Assembly (NCBI GenBank): GCA_022823945.1
Contig: JAJEBK010000023.1
Location: 1-45,613 of the forward strand
Source of the DNA: Anaerolineae bacterium
Lineage (GTDB): Bacteria; Chloroflexota; Anaerolineae; Aggregatilineales; Phototrophicaceae
Direction: 5' to 3'
Length of the DNA stretch: 45,613 nt
Under the pieces are notes generated by a model that saw nothing but the letters and a program-made list of their open reading frames with translations, was not told where the DNA came from and did not search any database. The stretch's first letter is position 1. Each line of letters starts with the position of its first letter. This document shows positions 22,833 through 31,611 of this stretch, one piece after another. The position numbers were made by a program, and so were the translations under genes.

Positions 22833-24218
22833 ATGACAAGAACCACGGCGGCGGATGTAAGGCGCGATATCACAGCGCGGTATCGGGCGCGCACAGCGAA
22901 ATCGCGAGCGCGACATGCCGAAGCGCTGCGCTACCTGCCGGGCGGCGAGACTCGTGGCGCAACGCGCATATCGCCCTATCCGACTTACATGACGGCGGGC
23001 GAGGGGGCTTGGCTGCGCGATGTCGATGGCAACCGCTACCTGGATTTGCTGAACAACTATACCTCGCTTGTGCACGGGCATGCGCCGCCGGGCATCGTCG
23101 AGCAGGCGGCTGACCAGTTGCTGCGTGGGACGGCGCTCGGCACTGTGGCTCCGCCTCAAGTTTCGCTGGCCAGACAGATCGTCGAGCGCGTGCCGGGCAT
23201 CGACATGCTGCGCTTCACCAATTCGGGCACAGAAGCCACGATGATGATGATGCGGGCGGCGCGAGCCTACAGCGGGCGCGACATCATCGTCAAGATAGAC
23301 GGCGGTTATCACGGCTCGCACGATTTTGTTGAGATCAGCGTCGGCGCGGAGGCCGAGGCTGGACTAGAGCCAAAAGCGCGTCTGGAAAGTCGCGGCGTGC
23401 CGAGCAGCGTGTTGCAATCTGCCTTGGTTGCGCCCTTCAACGACCTTGAACGCATGGCAGCGCTGCTGGAAGCGCATCACGAGCGCGTCGCTGGCATCAT
23501 CGTCGAGCCGATGCCCAATACAGGCGGGATGATCCCACCGGCGCCGGGTTACTTGGCTGGTCTGCGCGAACTCACTGATCGTTATGGCGTGCTGCTGCTG
23601 TTTGATGAGATCGTCACGCTGCGTCTGGCACCGGGCGGCTTCCAGCAAATTGCCGGCGTCCTGCCCGATCTCACGGCGCTTGGCAAGATCATCGGTGGCG
23701 GCTTCCCGGTGGGCGCGTTTGGCGGGCGGCGCGAGATCATGGCGCAATTCGACCCCGCCCAGCACGACCAAGCCTTGTTCCACAGCGGCACCTTCAATGG
23801 TAACAGCATCACCATGGTGGCGGGCGAAGAAGCGCTGCGGCGGCTGGATGCGGCGGCGATCGCACGCATCAACGGGTTGGGCGAGCGTCTGGCGGCGGGC
23901 ATCAACGCACTGTTCGCGGCGCTGGGGATCCGCGCGCAATGCCTGGGTTATGGCTCGTTGCAGCAGATTCAGTGGACAGATGCGCCAGTGGTCAACCTGG
24001 GCGATGCGCGGCGGGCAGCGCAAGACACCGGCGATCTGCATGCCCTGCTGCAAGCGGAGCTGCTGAATCGCGGCGTCTATAGCAGCAACCGCGGCATGTT
24101 CAGCGTGACGACGCCCTTGCAGGAATCCGAACTGGACTTGGCGCTGGCGGCATTGAAAGGCGCTTTGCAAACGCTGTTGCCCTATATGCGCGAAGTTGCG
24201 CCGCGGCTCTTGCGCTAG
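22833..24218 (+). CDS. Class III aminotransferase, glutamate-1-semialdehyde aminomutase-like
   Basis: A 461-residue PLP enzyme of the GSAM/acetylornithine group. The phosphate/ring-binding motif is FTNSGTEATMMMMRAARAYS, KIDGGYHGSHD stacks the cofactor, the Asp-Glu pair in LLFDEIVTLR (about 258-259) contacts the pyridine nitrogen, and Lys285 in LGKIIGGGFPVGAFGG is the Schiff-base lysine. ATG 22833 is chosen because GAGGAG precedes it by eight bases; earlier in-frame ATGs lie in repeat-derived sequence. Heme genes are absent nearby and the N-terminus is longer than HemL, so a sugar or amino-acid aminotransferase or mutase role is as likely as heme synthesis. It converges with the SDR gene, overlapping it by four bases at the stops. 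Confidence 0.85.
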   Translation: MTRTTAADVRRDITARYRARTAKSRARHAEALRYLPGGETRGATRISPYPTYMTAGEGAWLRDVDGNRYLDLLNNYTSLVHGHAPPGIVEQAADQLLRGTALGTVAPPQVSLARQIVERVPGIDMLRFTNSGTEATMMMMRAARAYSGRDIIVKIDGGYHGSHDFVEISVGAEAEAGLEPKARLESRGVPSSVLQSALVAPFNDLERMAALLEAHHERVAGIIVEPMPNTGGMIPPAPGYLAGLRELTDRYGVLLLFDEIVTLRLAPGGFQQIAGVLPDLTALGKIIGGGFPVGAFGGRREIMAQFDPAQHDQALFHSGTFNGNSITMVAGEEALRRLDAAAIARINGLGERLAAGINALFAALGIRAQCLGYGSLQQIQWTDAPVVNLGDARRAAQDTGDLHALLQAELLNRGVYSSNRGMFSVTTPLQESELDLALAALKGALQTLLPYMREVAPRLLR

Positions 24219-25063
24219 TCCAAGACGCCGGCTGCAGCCATGTGCGCCTGAATAGAAGCGAAAAAGCGCTCTTCGGAATTGTCCTGCGGGTCATAGCCGA
24301 TAACGCGCCGGGCATTGGCGATGCTCCAGATGGCGTGCGGGTTGTCGCTGATGCCATAGAAGATCTGGAAGGGCACGCCCAGTTCGTCGCGGATATCGGC
24401 TGTTTCGATGCTTTTAATGAACAGCTGCGCCATATCGCGCTGGCTGATATAGACGGCGAGGGCGCGGCGCATAGTACGCAGGTCGCCCAGCGGCGCATTG
24501 TCCACATCGGTTTCGCGCGGACCGCCGATGCGGATCTGCACATTTTCCAAGGGACGGCCGCCGTGGGTGACTCCGCTGGCATATACCTGCCCGATCTGCT
24601 CGAAAGGGATCTTCGCCCAGCCGTACCAATTGTCCGACGCGTTCATATCGGGCGTGACCATCGGCACTTTGCCATCCAGCGCATAATTCTCGTAGAAATC
24701 TGCGGCGTGATTGGTGCTGGCGGCGACCAGGCGGCGTAAGCCTTCTTCCCAGGCGACCTGGTAGACATTGTAAGTCAGCTGCAAGTTTTCCAGCTCGCTG
24801 CTGAAATAAACATCATCGCCTTGTCCGTGTTGGCGGAAATACGCGCAATGCACGACAGCATCTGCGCCGGCAAAATGGTGGCGATAGCGGTCGCGGTCTT
24901 TGTCCAGCAAGTCCACGACTTGGACGCCGGCCACTTCCGCGCCGTTTTGGTCTGTTTTACGCGCATCGAGCAGGCACAGGTCATAGCGCTCGCGCAGGGC
25001 TGGCAGCAAGACCCCAGCGATGGTGCCGCTGGCGCCGGTTACGACTACTTTTCGTTTGGGCAT
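24215..25063 (-). CDS. NAD-dependent epimerase/dehydratase-type SDR, uronate dehydrogenase-like
   Basis: A 282-residue extended-type SDR. The cofactor motif TGASGTIAG is at 9-17, the Asp38 region (LLDARK) suggests NAD binding, and catalytic Tyr-x-x-x-Lys is YGWAK (about 147-151) after a serine in AASTNHAADF (about 112). The ASTNH block and the short C-terminus ending in SEERFFASI resemble uronate dehydrogenase, which oxidises galacturonate or glucuronate to the aldaro-lactone. In that case it would fit the plant-sugar theme of the window. An unrelated epimerase role is possible. AGGAG lies six bases before ATG 25063. It seems to be transcribed alone. Confidence 0.75.
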   Translation of the reverse strand: MPKRKVVVTGASGTIAGVLLPALRERYDLCLLDARKTDQNGAEVAGVQVVDLLDKDRDRYRHHFAGADAVVHCAYFRQHGQGDDVYFSSELENLQLTYNVYQVAWEEGLRRLVAASTNHAADFYENYALDGKVPMVTPDMNASDNWYGWAKIPFEQIGQVYASGVTHGGRPLENVQIRIGGPRETDVDNAPLGDLRTMRRALAVYISQRDMAQLFIKSIETADIRDELGVPFQIFYGISDNPHAIWSIANARRVIGYDPQDNSEERFFASIQAHMAAAGVLD

Positions 25064-25104
25064 GGGATTCTCCTAGCTATTGTATTGGTGGGCGTTGGGG
25101 TATT

Positions 25105-26847
25105 TTAGGACTTTTGTCGCTGGAAGACGCGCGTTTCGCCTTGCTGGAAGACGAGTTGCAGAGACGGATCGGCGCGGTAGTCGCTGTCTGCTGGCACGAG
25201 CAGGTAGTCGGCGGGGGCAGTTTCGGCGGGCTGGACGAGCCCCCGTTCGAAATAGCTGTAGGCGCGGAAGTCGATTGCGCGCCGCTCGGCGATCACCGGC
25301 AGCCAGCCATCGCCATCGGCAGCTTGCATCAGGGCATCGGGCGGCGTGTTTTTGCGCAGCCAGTCCATAGCGGCGATGTCATCGCGATTCGCTGTGACGG
25401 CGGGCAGATCCAGCAGCGCGCGCAGGTTGTGCAGGGCTGGCTCGAAGGTGAAGAAAAGCAGGGCGATTCCCAGCGCAGACAAAGCCATGCAACGGGGGGC
25501 ATTTCTCCGCAGCCGGGCACGCAGCGCAACTGGCAGACGCGCCTCCCAGATATCCAGCAGCGCCAGACCAGCGAACCAGCTGCAAGGCAAAATGACCGCG
25601 TGGCGAGCCAGGCTTTCGGCATCGACCAGCGCGCCCAGAGCCGGCACAATGCGCGGCAGTACCCCCACCAGCGCAAGGTCCATCAGCAACAACAGCCAGC
25701 CTGTCATCAGCAGCGAGACAAAACGCAGCCGTCCCGGCGCGCGCCAGCCGACAACCATACCCCAGAACACCAGCGGCAGCACAACATAGCCTTGTCCGCG
25801 AATTACATGGACGAGGTTCGATAAGCCAGGCGAGCTTGCAGAGGGCGCGACCGGCAGCAGCAGAGACAGGTTGTTCATGAGCCAGGGAGCCGTGCCCAGC
25901 AGCGCGATTGCGGGAATGCCCAGCATCGTGCACCAGCGCGCCCGGCGGTCAAACTGATGTCGCTGTCCCCAGTCCAGTCCGATCAGCAGCGCCAGGCAAA
26001 TCAGCGCCGCCAAAGCAATGGTCAGATTGGTGTACATGACCGCGCCCAGCAGCAGACCGCCCGCGAGCACATCCGCCAGGTTGCAGCGATGCAGCAGGCG
26101 CAGCGCATACAGCAGGAATGCCAGCGCGAACAGAATCGCCAGTAAGTCGCTGTAATGCCCGTCGAGCAGGCTGCCGGTCGTGCCGCCGCAAAGCAGCAGC
26201 CCCAGCGCCAGCGCCCGTCCCAGCCGCTTGTTATGCAGTTCCGCGCCGAAGTCGTAGGCCAGCCAGACCAGCATCAACAGCACGACCATCGCTGTGCTTT
26301 GTTGGACGATTGGCACAGGCTGGCCCAGCTGCTGGCTGAGATAAGCAGAAAGCGCGTGGAAGCCGGGCGCGATGATGACGGGCGGACCCCCGGCGTAGGG
26401 AGCGAGCGATGAGAATGAGCCGCCATCGCGGGCAGCCAGGCTGTGCAGGGCGAGCGCTTGGCCATGCTCCCCCAGCGGCAATGGCATCTGCACGAGCGGG
26501 ACGAGCAGCAGCAGCGACACCAGGCCGAAGAAGGCCAGGTCTTCGGGACCGGGCCAGCCTTGGTCGCGGTCGCTGAGTCGTTCGCCACGGGCTTCGGCAC
26601 GAGCTTGCGCGGTCGACAAGGTGCCGCCCAGCACGACCCCAGCCAACAGCGCGAAGAGCAGATAATCCACCACCAGCGTATCCCAACCGAAGCTCTCGGC
26701 ATAGAAGACCGCTCCGCCGACGATCAACGCCATGCACAAGGCGGCAGCCAGCGCCACGCGGGGTTGTTTTGTGCGCCAGGCTGGCGAGAGCATCGCGCCC
26801 GCGCCCAGCAAGACGGCAGCCAAAATGAAAGCAATGAACAGGCTCAT
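25105..26847 (-). CDS. Polytopic membrane protein, possibly a glycosyltransferase of the GT-C kind
   Basis: 580 residues with about 13 hydrophobic segments up to residue 480 and a soluble C-terminal tail of about 100 residues (NRDDIAAMDWLRKNTPPDAL, then VFQQGETRVFQRQKS). The first half has a hydrophilic loop around residues 135-165 (HSLAARDGGSFSSLAPYAGG), in the position of the active-site loop of GT-C enzymes, but the Asp signature of those families is not clear. The tail with AMDWLRKNTP occurs in several bacterial GT-C-like membrane proteins. It starts 12 bases after the VapC-like toxin gene on the same strand, so it may be co-transcribed from the toxin-antitoxin promoter. Function is not established. 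Confidence 0.65.
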   Translation of the reverse strand: MSLFIAFILAAVLLGAGAMLSPAWRTKQPRVALAAALCMALIVGGAVFYAESFGWDTLVVDYLLFALLAGVVLGGTLSTAQARAEARGERLSDRDQGWPGPEDLAFFGLVSLLLLVPLVQMPLPLGEHGQALALHSLAARDGGSFSSLAPYAGGPPVIIAPGFHALSAYLSQQLGQPVPIVQQSTAMVVLLMLVWLAYDFGAELHNKRLGRALALGLLLCGGTTGSLLDGHYSDLLAILFALAFLLYALRLLHRCNLADVLAGGLLLGAVMYTNLTIALAALICLALLIGLDWGQRHQFDRRARWCTMLGIPAIALLGTAPWLMNNLSLLLPVAPSASSPGLSNLVHVIRGQGYVVLPLVFWGMVVGWRAPGRLRFVSLLMTGWLLLLMDLALVGVLPRIVPALGALVDAESLARHAVILPCSWFAGLALLDIWEARLPVALRARLRRNAPRCMALSALGIALLFFTFEPALHNLRALLDLPAVTANRDDIAAMDWLRKNTPPDALMQAADGDGWLPVIAERRAIDFRAYSYFERGLVQPAETAPADYLLVPADSDYRADPSLQLVFQQGETRVFQRQKS

Positions 26848-26859
26848 CGCGCAAACTCG

Positions 26860-27249
26860 CTACCAGAGTCGGTCGCTGGAATAGCGGTCGAAGATATTGT
26901 TGCTGCTGATAATGGGCAGGTCTTCGGCGAGCGACTGGGCGATGAGCAGCCTGTCGAAAGGGTCTCGGTGGATGTGCGGCAGGCCAAAGACACTTTTGAT
27001 ATGGTCAACAGTGATTGGCAGCAACTGAAAGCGATCCGCCAACATCTCTTCGTCAAACATCTCGATAAATGGCCGAGGAAGTGTAAGTCCGCGCCCCAAG
27101 CGTGCCTTGATCGCCATCTCCCAAATACTTACGAGACTCAGGTAGACGATACTGTCAGCAGCTTCCAGGTATCGCTTCGCCGGCGCGCTCAACCTTGGGT
27201 CATCAGTAACGAACCAGATATAGGTTGATGTGTCAAGAAGGTAGATCAT
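26860..27249 (-). CDS. vapC: VapC-type PIN-domain toxin
   Basis: A 129-residue PIN ribonuclease. Metal-binding acidic residues are Asp6 (MIYLLDTST), Glu44 (SIWEMAIK), Asp96 and Asp99 (HRDPFDRLLIAQ), the usual quartet. IISSNNIFDRY near the C-terminus is the common PIN ending. It overlaps the upstream antitoxin gene by ATGA (27246-27249), the classic antitoxin-first toxin-antitoxin order. The expected role is RNA cleavage when the antitoxin is degraded; the target is not predictable. Confidence 0.88.
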   Translation of the reverse strand: MIYLLDTSTYIWFVTDDPRLSAPAKRYLEAADSIVYLSLVSIWEMAIKARLGRGLTLPRPFIEMFDEEMLADRFQLLPITVDHIKSVFGLPHIHRDPFDRLLIAQSLAEDLPIISSNNIFDRYSSDRLW

Positions 27250-27479
27250 TCCACATACGGCTCGAACTCGGGCAGGGGTTCGTCGAATTCGTCAGAGAAA
27301 AATATCTTGCCCTTCAAGCGCCCAGCCTGTCGTGGCCCCTTTCTTGGCGGCAGGGGCGTCAGTTTGAGTTCGTATTCGCGCCCGTCGCTGCCGACGATGT
27401 TGACGACCAGTCCCTGTTGGGCGTGCTCCATCAATTCCGCAAAGTTGGCGACCGCCGTTTCCATCGTGTAGTTCTTCAT
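27246..27479 (-). CDS. Antitoxin partner of the VapC-type toxin (Phd/YefM-like)
   Basis: 77 residues from ATG 27479, which has GGGAG nine bases upstream; an earlier in-frame start would add 14 unlikely residues. The N-terminus (ETAVANFAELMEHAQQG) resembles the DNA-binding Phd/YefM fold. The basic middle (PRKGPRQAGRLKGK) and acidic C-terminal tail (SDEFDEPLPEFEPYVE) would wrap the toxin's PIN domain. It is immediately upstream of and coupled to the toxin. Autoregulation by the complex is expected, but no clear operator palindrome is visible just before the start. Confidence 0.8.
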   Translation of the reverse strand: MKNYTMETAVANFAELMEHAQQGLVVNIVGSDGREYELKLTPLPPRKGPRQAGRLKGKIFFSDEFDEPLPEFEPYVE

Positions 27480-27562
27480 GGCGCTGCTCCCACGCTGTCT
27501 GCCACCTGGATTATACAGCAAGGCGCGCGCGCTGTGTCTCCCCCCGACTCTTCGAGGGAAGT

Positions 27563-27582
27563 GGGCGACTCAAGAGTCGCCC
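27563..27582. repeat. Perfect hairpin GGGCGACTC/GAGTCGCCC
   Basis: Nine-base arms separated by AA, followed by CCTAC. The complement reads GTAGGGGCGACTC, a relative of the GTAGGGGCGAGG repeat at 14896 and 19096. It lies in the 165-base gap between the SH3 gene and the antitoxin. It has no T-run, so it is a dispersed hairpin repeat more than an intrinsic terminator. Confidence 0.6.
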
Positions 27583-27644
27583 CTACTGTCAACTTTTCGA
27601 GGTAAAGAGAGATTTTATTGTGGGTGCCGCGCGGTTGAAAGCGC

Positions 27645-28691
27645 CTACCACCACCAGCGAGACGGGTCGTGCAGATTGGCGATGAGGTCGCGCAGCCAGG
27701 AACTTTGCCGGTCGATGGGGTCGACTGCTTCTGTGGCATAAAGCTGAGCTTCTACACAGGGCAATTCGTTGGTCCAGCTGGCGACAGCCAAGCCCCTGTT
27801 CCACATATGCAGGTGGCAGGCTTCGTGCGCCAGACCGCCCACAAAGTCAAATACATCCGACTCGGTGGGAGCGTGCTGGTTGTGGAAGCCTGTTTGGTAT
27901 GACCTGTGATCAGGATGCGTGCCCCCGCCATCGTCTGGTCCCAGCATCGTTGCGCCGTGCAAGCCGCTAATCACATAGGCATACCAATGGGGCGCGCGAT
28001 TTCTCAAGGCCACGAAGGCTTGCTCTGCCATTGATTTGAAATGGTCGGATCCTGCAATCACGAGCGCGCTGTGATGGCATTGGCTGGCTTGATAGACCTG
28101 AAAACCGCGCAGCCACTCCGTGTCGTTTTGGCAATCCCAGCCGATCTGGCAGCAATTATCCACGCCGGGTTCGCCCACGCGCGACCAGTCGGTTATCGAG
28201 TAGGGCAGGTGCGGAGTCGCGCTTTCGGGGCGCAAGGGTTGTGGTCTGCCGCCAGCGGCGACAGGCGAGCTCACCGGCGCGACTGGCACGGAAGTGGCGG
28301 GTTGAGGCGGTGCCGGGCACTGTCCGTGCTGGAACGCCCAATAGCCGTCCGTCCATTCTGCATCGCTGCTGCATTGGCGGTCCACGAAGCAGCAGTTGTC
28401 AACCGGCGCGCTGGTTTGCTGGACGGGCTGTGGCGTCTCGCCCACGCGGCTGTAGTCTGTCCAGTCGGCGAGCCAAACGGTCTCGCCATTGCGGTCGATT
28501 TTCAGCCACCCGTTTACGCTGCCGACCACTTGCAGGATATCGCCGCCGCGCACGGTATCGACAACGCGCGACTGCAAGTTGCTGTCTGCCCGCAGGTTGA
28601 GGCCCCGGTTGGCGCGGATTTGATATGCCTGGGCTGTGGCGCTGCTGCTGATGAATGCGATGAGCAACAGCGCAATTAGTCTGATTTTCAT
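27645..28691 (-). CDS. Secreted SH3-domain protein with Cys repeats and a HEACH metallopeptidase-like motif
   Basis: 348 residues: signal peptide 1-20; an SH3b domain (about 23-80, GLNLRADSNLQSRVV and GWLKIDRNGETVWL); two copies of a Cys-rich unit, VDNCCFVDRQCSSDAEWTDG (98-117) and VDNCCQIGWDCQNDTEWLRG (178-197), each closing with a further Cys; and a C-terminal domain. There HEACH (289-293), preceded by GGLA and followed by NELPCVEAQLYA (308-319), looks like a HExxH zinc site with a downstream Glu ligand. A peptidase acting outside the cell is plausible but unproven. The SH3b could bind cell-wall material. It starts 42 bases after the molybdenum hydroxylase stop on the same strand. Confidence 0.75.
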   Translation of the reverse strand: MKIRLIALLLIAFISSSATAQAYQIRANRGLNLRADSNLQSRVVDTVRGGDILQVVGSVNGWLKIDRNGETVWLADWTDYSRVGETPQPVQQTSAPVDNCCFVDRQCSSDAEWTDGYWAFQHGQCPAPPQPATSVPVAPVSSPVAAGGRPQPLRPESATPHLPYSITDWSRVGEPGVDNCCQIGWDCQNDTEWLRGFQVYQASQCHHSALVIAGSDHFKSMAEQAFVALRNRAPHWYAYVISGLHGATMLGPDDGGGTHPDHRSYQTGFHNQHAPTESDVFDFVGGLAHEACHLHMWNRGLAVASWTNELPCVEAQLYATEAVDPIDRQSSWLRDLIANLHDPSRWWW

Positions 28692-28732
28692 GAATTGCTC
28701 CCAATCTGCTTCGTTCGGATTCTGCTCGATGT

Positions 28733-31027
28733 TTAGGCGGATTGCATGGCTTCCCAGATGCGTCGGGGGGTCAAGGGCATGTCGATATGGCGCAGGCCCA
28801 GCGGACGCAGCGCATCCATGACGGCGTTGACGACGGCGGGTGTCGAGCCGATGGTGGCAGCCTCGCCGATGCCTTTCGCGCCCAGTGGATTTAGCGTGGT
28901 TTCGGTCACGGTTTGGTCCAGCGAAAAGTGCGGGAAGTCGTCGGCGCGCGGCATGGTGTAATCCATCATGGTGCCGGTCAACAGTTGGCCCTGTTCATCG
29001 TAGATGACTTGCTCGAGCAGCGCTTGCCCGATGCCCTGCGCCAAGCCGCCGTGAATCTGCCCAGCCACCAGCAGCGGGCTGATGCGCGGACCGCAGTCGT
29101 CCACCGAGAAGTAGTCGCGCAGGCTGATCAGGCCGGTTTCGCGCTCGATTTCGACCACGGCGATATGGGTGCCGAATGGATAGATGAAGTCGGGCGGACG
29201 GAAGAAATCTGTGCCTTCCAAGCCCGTGTCGATATCATCCGGCAGGCGCTCGCTATAAGCGCGCTTGGCGATCTGGCTGAGGCTAAGGCTGCTGCCGGGC
29301 ACGCCTTTGACGCGGTATTCACCATCGGCGAATTCAATATCGCCCGGTGCTGCTTCCAGCATATGCGCCGCGATTTTGATGGCTTTTTCACGAACGACCT
29401 TGGAGGCGCGTACGATGGCCGAGCCGCCCACGGCCAAGCTGCGGCTGCCGAATGTGCCAACGCCGACGGGTTGCGAGCTGGTATCGCCATGACGCACGAC
29501 GATATCGTCATAATCCGCGCCAATCTCATCGGCGACGACCTGGGCGAAAGTCGTCTGCAAGCCCTGTCCATGCGGCGATGTGCCGGTATAGACGGTCACT
29601 GTGCCACTGGGTTCGACGCGCACGACGCCGCTTTCGTAGGGACCAAAGCCGCACATCTCTACATAAGTCGCCATGCCAATGCCCAGCAGGCTGCCGGCGT
29701 CATCCGCCCGCCTTTGCGCTTGTTCGGTGCGCAATGTGTGATAATCTGCCGCTCGCAGCGCTGTGTCCAGATTTTTCTCGTATTCGCCCGTGTCGTATGT
29801 CGAGCCAGTGGGCGTCTTGTAGGGGAATTGGTCGGGCTGGATATAATTGCGTCGCCGCACATTGGCCGGGTCAATGTCAAGCTCGCCCGCGACCAAGTCG
29901 ATTGCCCGTTCGATGTAATAGATGGCTTCTGGACGGCCCGCGCCGCGATAGGCTGCCACCGCCACCGTGTTGGTGAAGACATTGCTGGCTTTGAAGTGCA
30001 CGGCGGGGATGTCGTAGTTGCCGGTCGCCATGAGGCCGGTCAGGTGCGCGATGTCATAGAAGGGCGGGTAGGCACCCAGCTCGCCAATTACATGCAGACG
30101 CAGGCCGAGGATGCGCCCCTCGTCGTCAAAAGCGACTTCGACATCGGCGATCTGGCTGCGGCCGTGCGTCGTGGAGATGAAGTGTTCGGCGCGCGTGCCC
30201 GACCAGCGCATTGGCTTGTTGTGCAGCTGCGCCAGCTTTGCCAGCGCCATCTCTTCGGGGTAAAGCTGGTTCTTTACGCCGAAGCCGCCACCGACATTGG
30301 GCGCGATGACCCGCAGCGTATTTTCGGGCAGGCGCAGCGCCTCTGCCAATGCCGAGCGCACGCCATGCGGGATCTGTGTGCTCGTCCAGAGAGTCAAACC
30401 ACCGGTTACGGCATCGGGCGCGGCGAGCACGGCGCGAACTTCCATGGGCACGCCGGCTACGCGCTGACTGTGCATGCGCTGGCGCAGCGTGTGTGGCGCA
30501 TTTTCGAACACGGCATCGACATCGTCGCTCTTCTTCTCGCCAGTATCGACGATATTGCTATCCAGCCCGGCGAAGATCGGCGGCGCAGCGCCTGCATACG
30601 CGGTCAGCAAGTCAGCCGCTGCGGGCAATTCTGCATAGTCAACAACGATTTCGTCCAGGGCATCGGCCGCGATTTCGGCGCTTTCGGCGATTACAGCCGC
30701 CACGATCTCGCCCACATGTCGCACGCGCTCCGCCGAGATGGCATAATGGCTGTAATTGGCGCGGGCTTTGCGTCCGCCGGCGACCGGCACCGTCTCCCAT
30801 TTATCTTGCAAGTCTGCGCCAGTGATAACGGCATGCACGCCCTGCCGCGATTCGGCGGCTGCGCGGTCGATTCCGAGGATATCTGCATGCGCATAGGGGC
30901 TGCGCAGGAATGCCACATGCGCCATGCCCGGCAATTTGATATCGCCTACATATTTGCCAGCGCCGTTGATCAAGCCGGGGTCTTCTTTGCGTTTGATGTT
31001 TGCGCCTACCATCGAGCGTAAAGCCAT
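28733..31027 (-). CDS. Molybdenum hydroxylase large subunit, form II CoxL-like (xanthine dehydrogenase family)
   Basis: A 764-residue molybdopterin-binding subunit of the xanthine oxidase family. The active-site loop is AYRGAGR (359-365), which marks form II; true carbon monoxide dehydrogenase has a Cys-containing AYxCSFR loop. IAPNVGGGFGVKNQLYPEE, TSPHGQGLQTTFAQVVADE and the catalytic Glu722 in GAKGIGEAATIG are present. ATG 31027 is used because AAGGAG lies about nine bases upstream. Such enzymes normally work with an FAD subunit and a 2Fe-2S subunit; neither is encoded next to it. The substrate of form II enzymes is generally unknown (an N-heterocycle or aldehyde). Confidence 0.88.
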   Translation of the reverse strand: MALRSMVGANIKRKEDPGLINGAGKYVGDIKLPGMAHVAFLRSPYAHADILGIDRAAAESRQGVHAVITGADLQDKWETVPVAGGRKARANYSHYAISAERVRHVGEIVAAVIAESAEIAADALDEIVVDYAELPAAADLLTAYAGAAPPIFAGLDSNIVDTGEKKSDDVDAVFENAPHTLRQRMHSQRVAGVPMEVRAVLAAPDAVTGGLTLWTSTQIPHGVRSALAEALRLPENTLRVIAPNVGGGFGVKNQLYPEEMALAKLAQLHNKPMRWSGTRAEHFISTTHGRSQIADVEVAFDDEGRILGLRLHVIGELGAYPPFYDIAHLTGLMATGNYDIPAVHFKASNVFTNTVAVAAYRGAGRPEAIYYIERAIDLVAGELDIDPANVRRRNYIQPDQFPYKTPTGSTYDTGEYEKNLDTALRAADYHTLRTEQAQRRADDAGSLLGIGMATYVEMCGFGPYESGVVRVEPSGTVTVYTGTSPHGQGLQTTFAQVVADEIGADYDDIVVRHGDTSSQPVGVGTFGSRSLAVGGSAIVRASKVVREKAIKIAAHMLEAAPGDIEFADGEYRVKGVPGSSLSLSQIAKRAYSERLPDDIDTGLEGTDFFRPPDFIYPFGTHIAVVEIERETGLISLRDYFSVDDCGPRISPLLVAGQIHGGLAQGIGQALLEQVIYDEQGQLLTGTMMDYTMPRADDFPHFSLDQTVTETTLNPLGAKGIGEAATIGSTPAVVNAVMDALRPLGLRHIDMPLTPRRIWEAMQSA

Positions 31028-31118
31028 GGCTGGGGTCTCCTTTTTCAAGCGATATTTTTTGCTTCAATTCAGTTCTGCGAAGAATAGCAATTTACTACCC
31101 CGTTTATCAAATGGAGTC

Positions 31119-31190
31119 TACCCCTCCCCCAGCCCCTTCCCAAAGAGACAGTGTAGGGGCGCGGCTGTCGGGGGTACCGAGGGGGGTCAT
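31119..31190. repeat. GC-rich hairpin repeat, family B, degraded copy
   Basis: CCCCTCCCCCAGCCCCTTCC begins the copy, and GTCGGGGGTACCGAGGGGGG, with TCA after it, ends it, like the tail of the copies at 8881-9012 and 43315-43403. The middle hairpin is replaced. The last three bases TCA form the TGA stop of the rhodanese gene, so the repeat overlaps that gene's end. Confidence 0.55.
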
Positions 31191-31510
31191 GCGCGTTCGA
31201 CAGGCAGTCCATCCGCCAGCCAGCCTTTGGTACCGTCTTCCAGGTTATAGAGCTGTTCGTAGCCGAGGCTGGCGAGGTACATAGCGGCTTGGGACGAGCG
31301 GACGCCGGTGTTGCAGACCAGCAGGGCGGGCAGGTCTTCGTCAACTTCATCGACGCGCGCCATGAATTCGCTCAGCGGGATATTGATTGCGCCGGGCAAG
31401 TGGGCTTCGGCATATTCGTCGTCTTCGCGCACATCAATGAGTTGATAGTCGTCCGGATCGCGGCTGGCGAATTGCTGGCGGTATTGGTCGCTGTTGAGGT
31501 CGGTGTACAT
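31187..31510 (-). CDS. Rhodanese-like domain protein (single-domain sulfurtransferase)
   Basis: 107 residues from ATG 31510, chosen for a GAGG upstream and a normal single-domain length; an earlier start would add 15 residues. YQLIDVREDDEYAEAHLPGA is the CH2A/entry region, and the active-site loop is CNTGVRSSQAA with Cys66 and Arg71, the six-residue loop of thiosulfate or persulfide sulfurtransferases. It is cytoplasmic. It is the first gene after the epimerase on this strand, 102 bases downstream of its stop. Its nearness to the molybdenum hydroxylase is suggestive, since that enzyme class needs a sulfurated cofactor, but no link is shown. Confidence 0.88.
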   Translation of the reverse strand: MYTDLNSDQYRQQFASRDPDDYQLIDVREDDEYAEAHLPGAINIPLSEFMARVDEVDEDLPALLVCNTGVRSSQAAMYLASLGYEQLYNLEDGTKGWLADGLPVERA

Positions 31511-31611
31511 GGCTGCCTCGCGGCTGCTGCGGTCGCTGGCGCGGATTATAGCCAAGTTGGAGGTAGCGCGGCAAAACAGGGGGCGACGGGAACAAAGCGG
31601 CGAGTCGCCTT

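Noticed and set aside
28913..31021. A 702-residue open frame opposite the molybdenum hydroxylase
   Set aside because: It mirrors the real gene's codon bias, has no recognisable domain, and its composition is typical of an antisense shadow.
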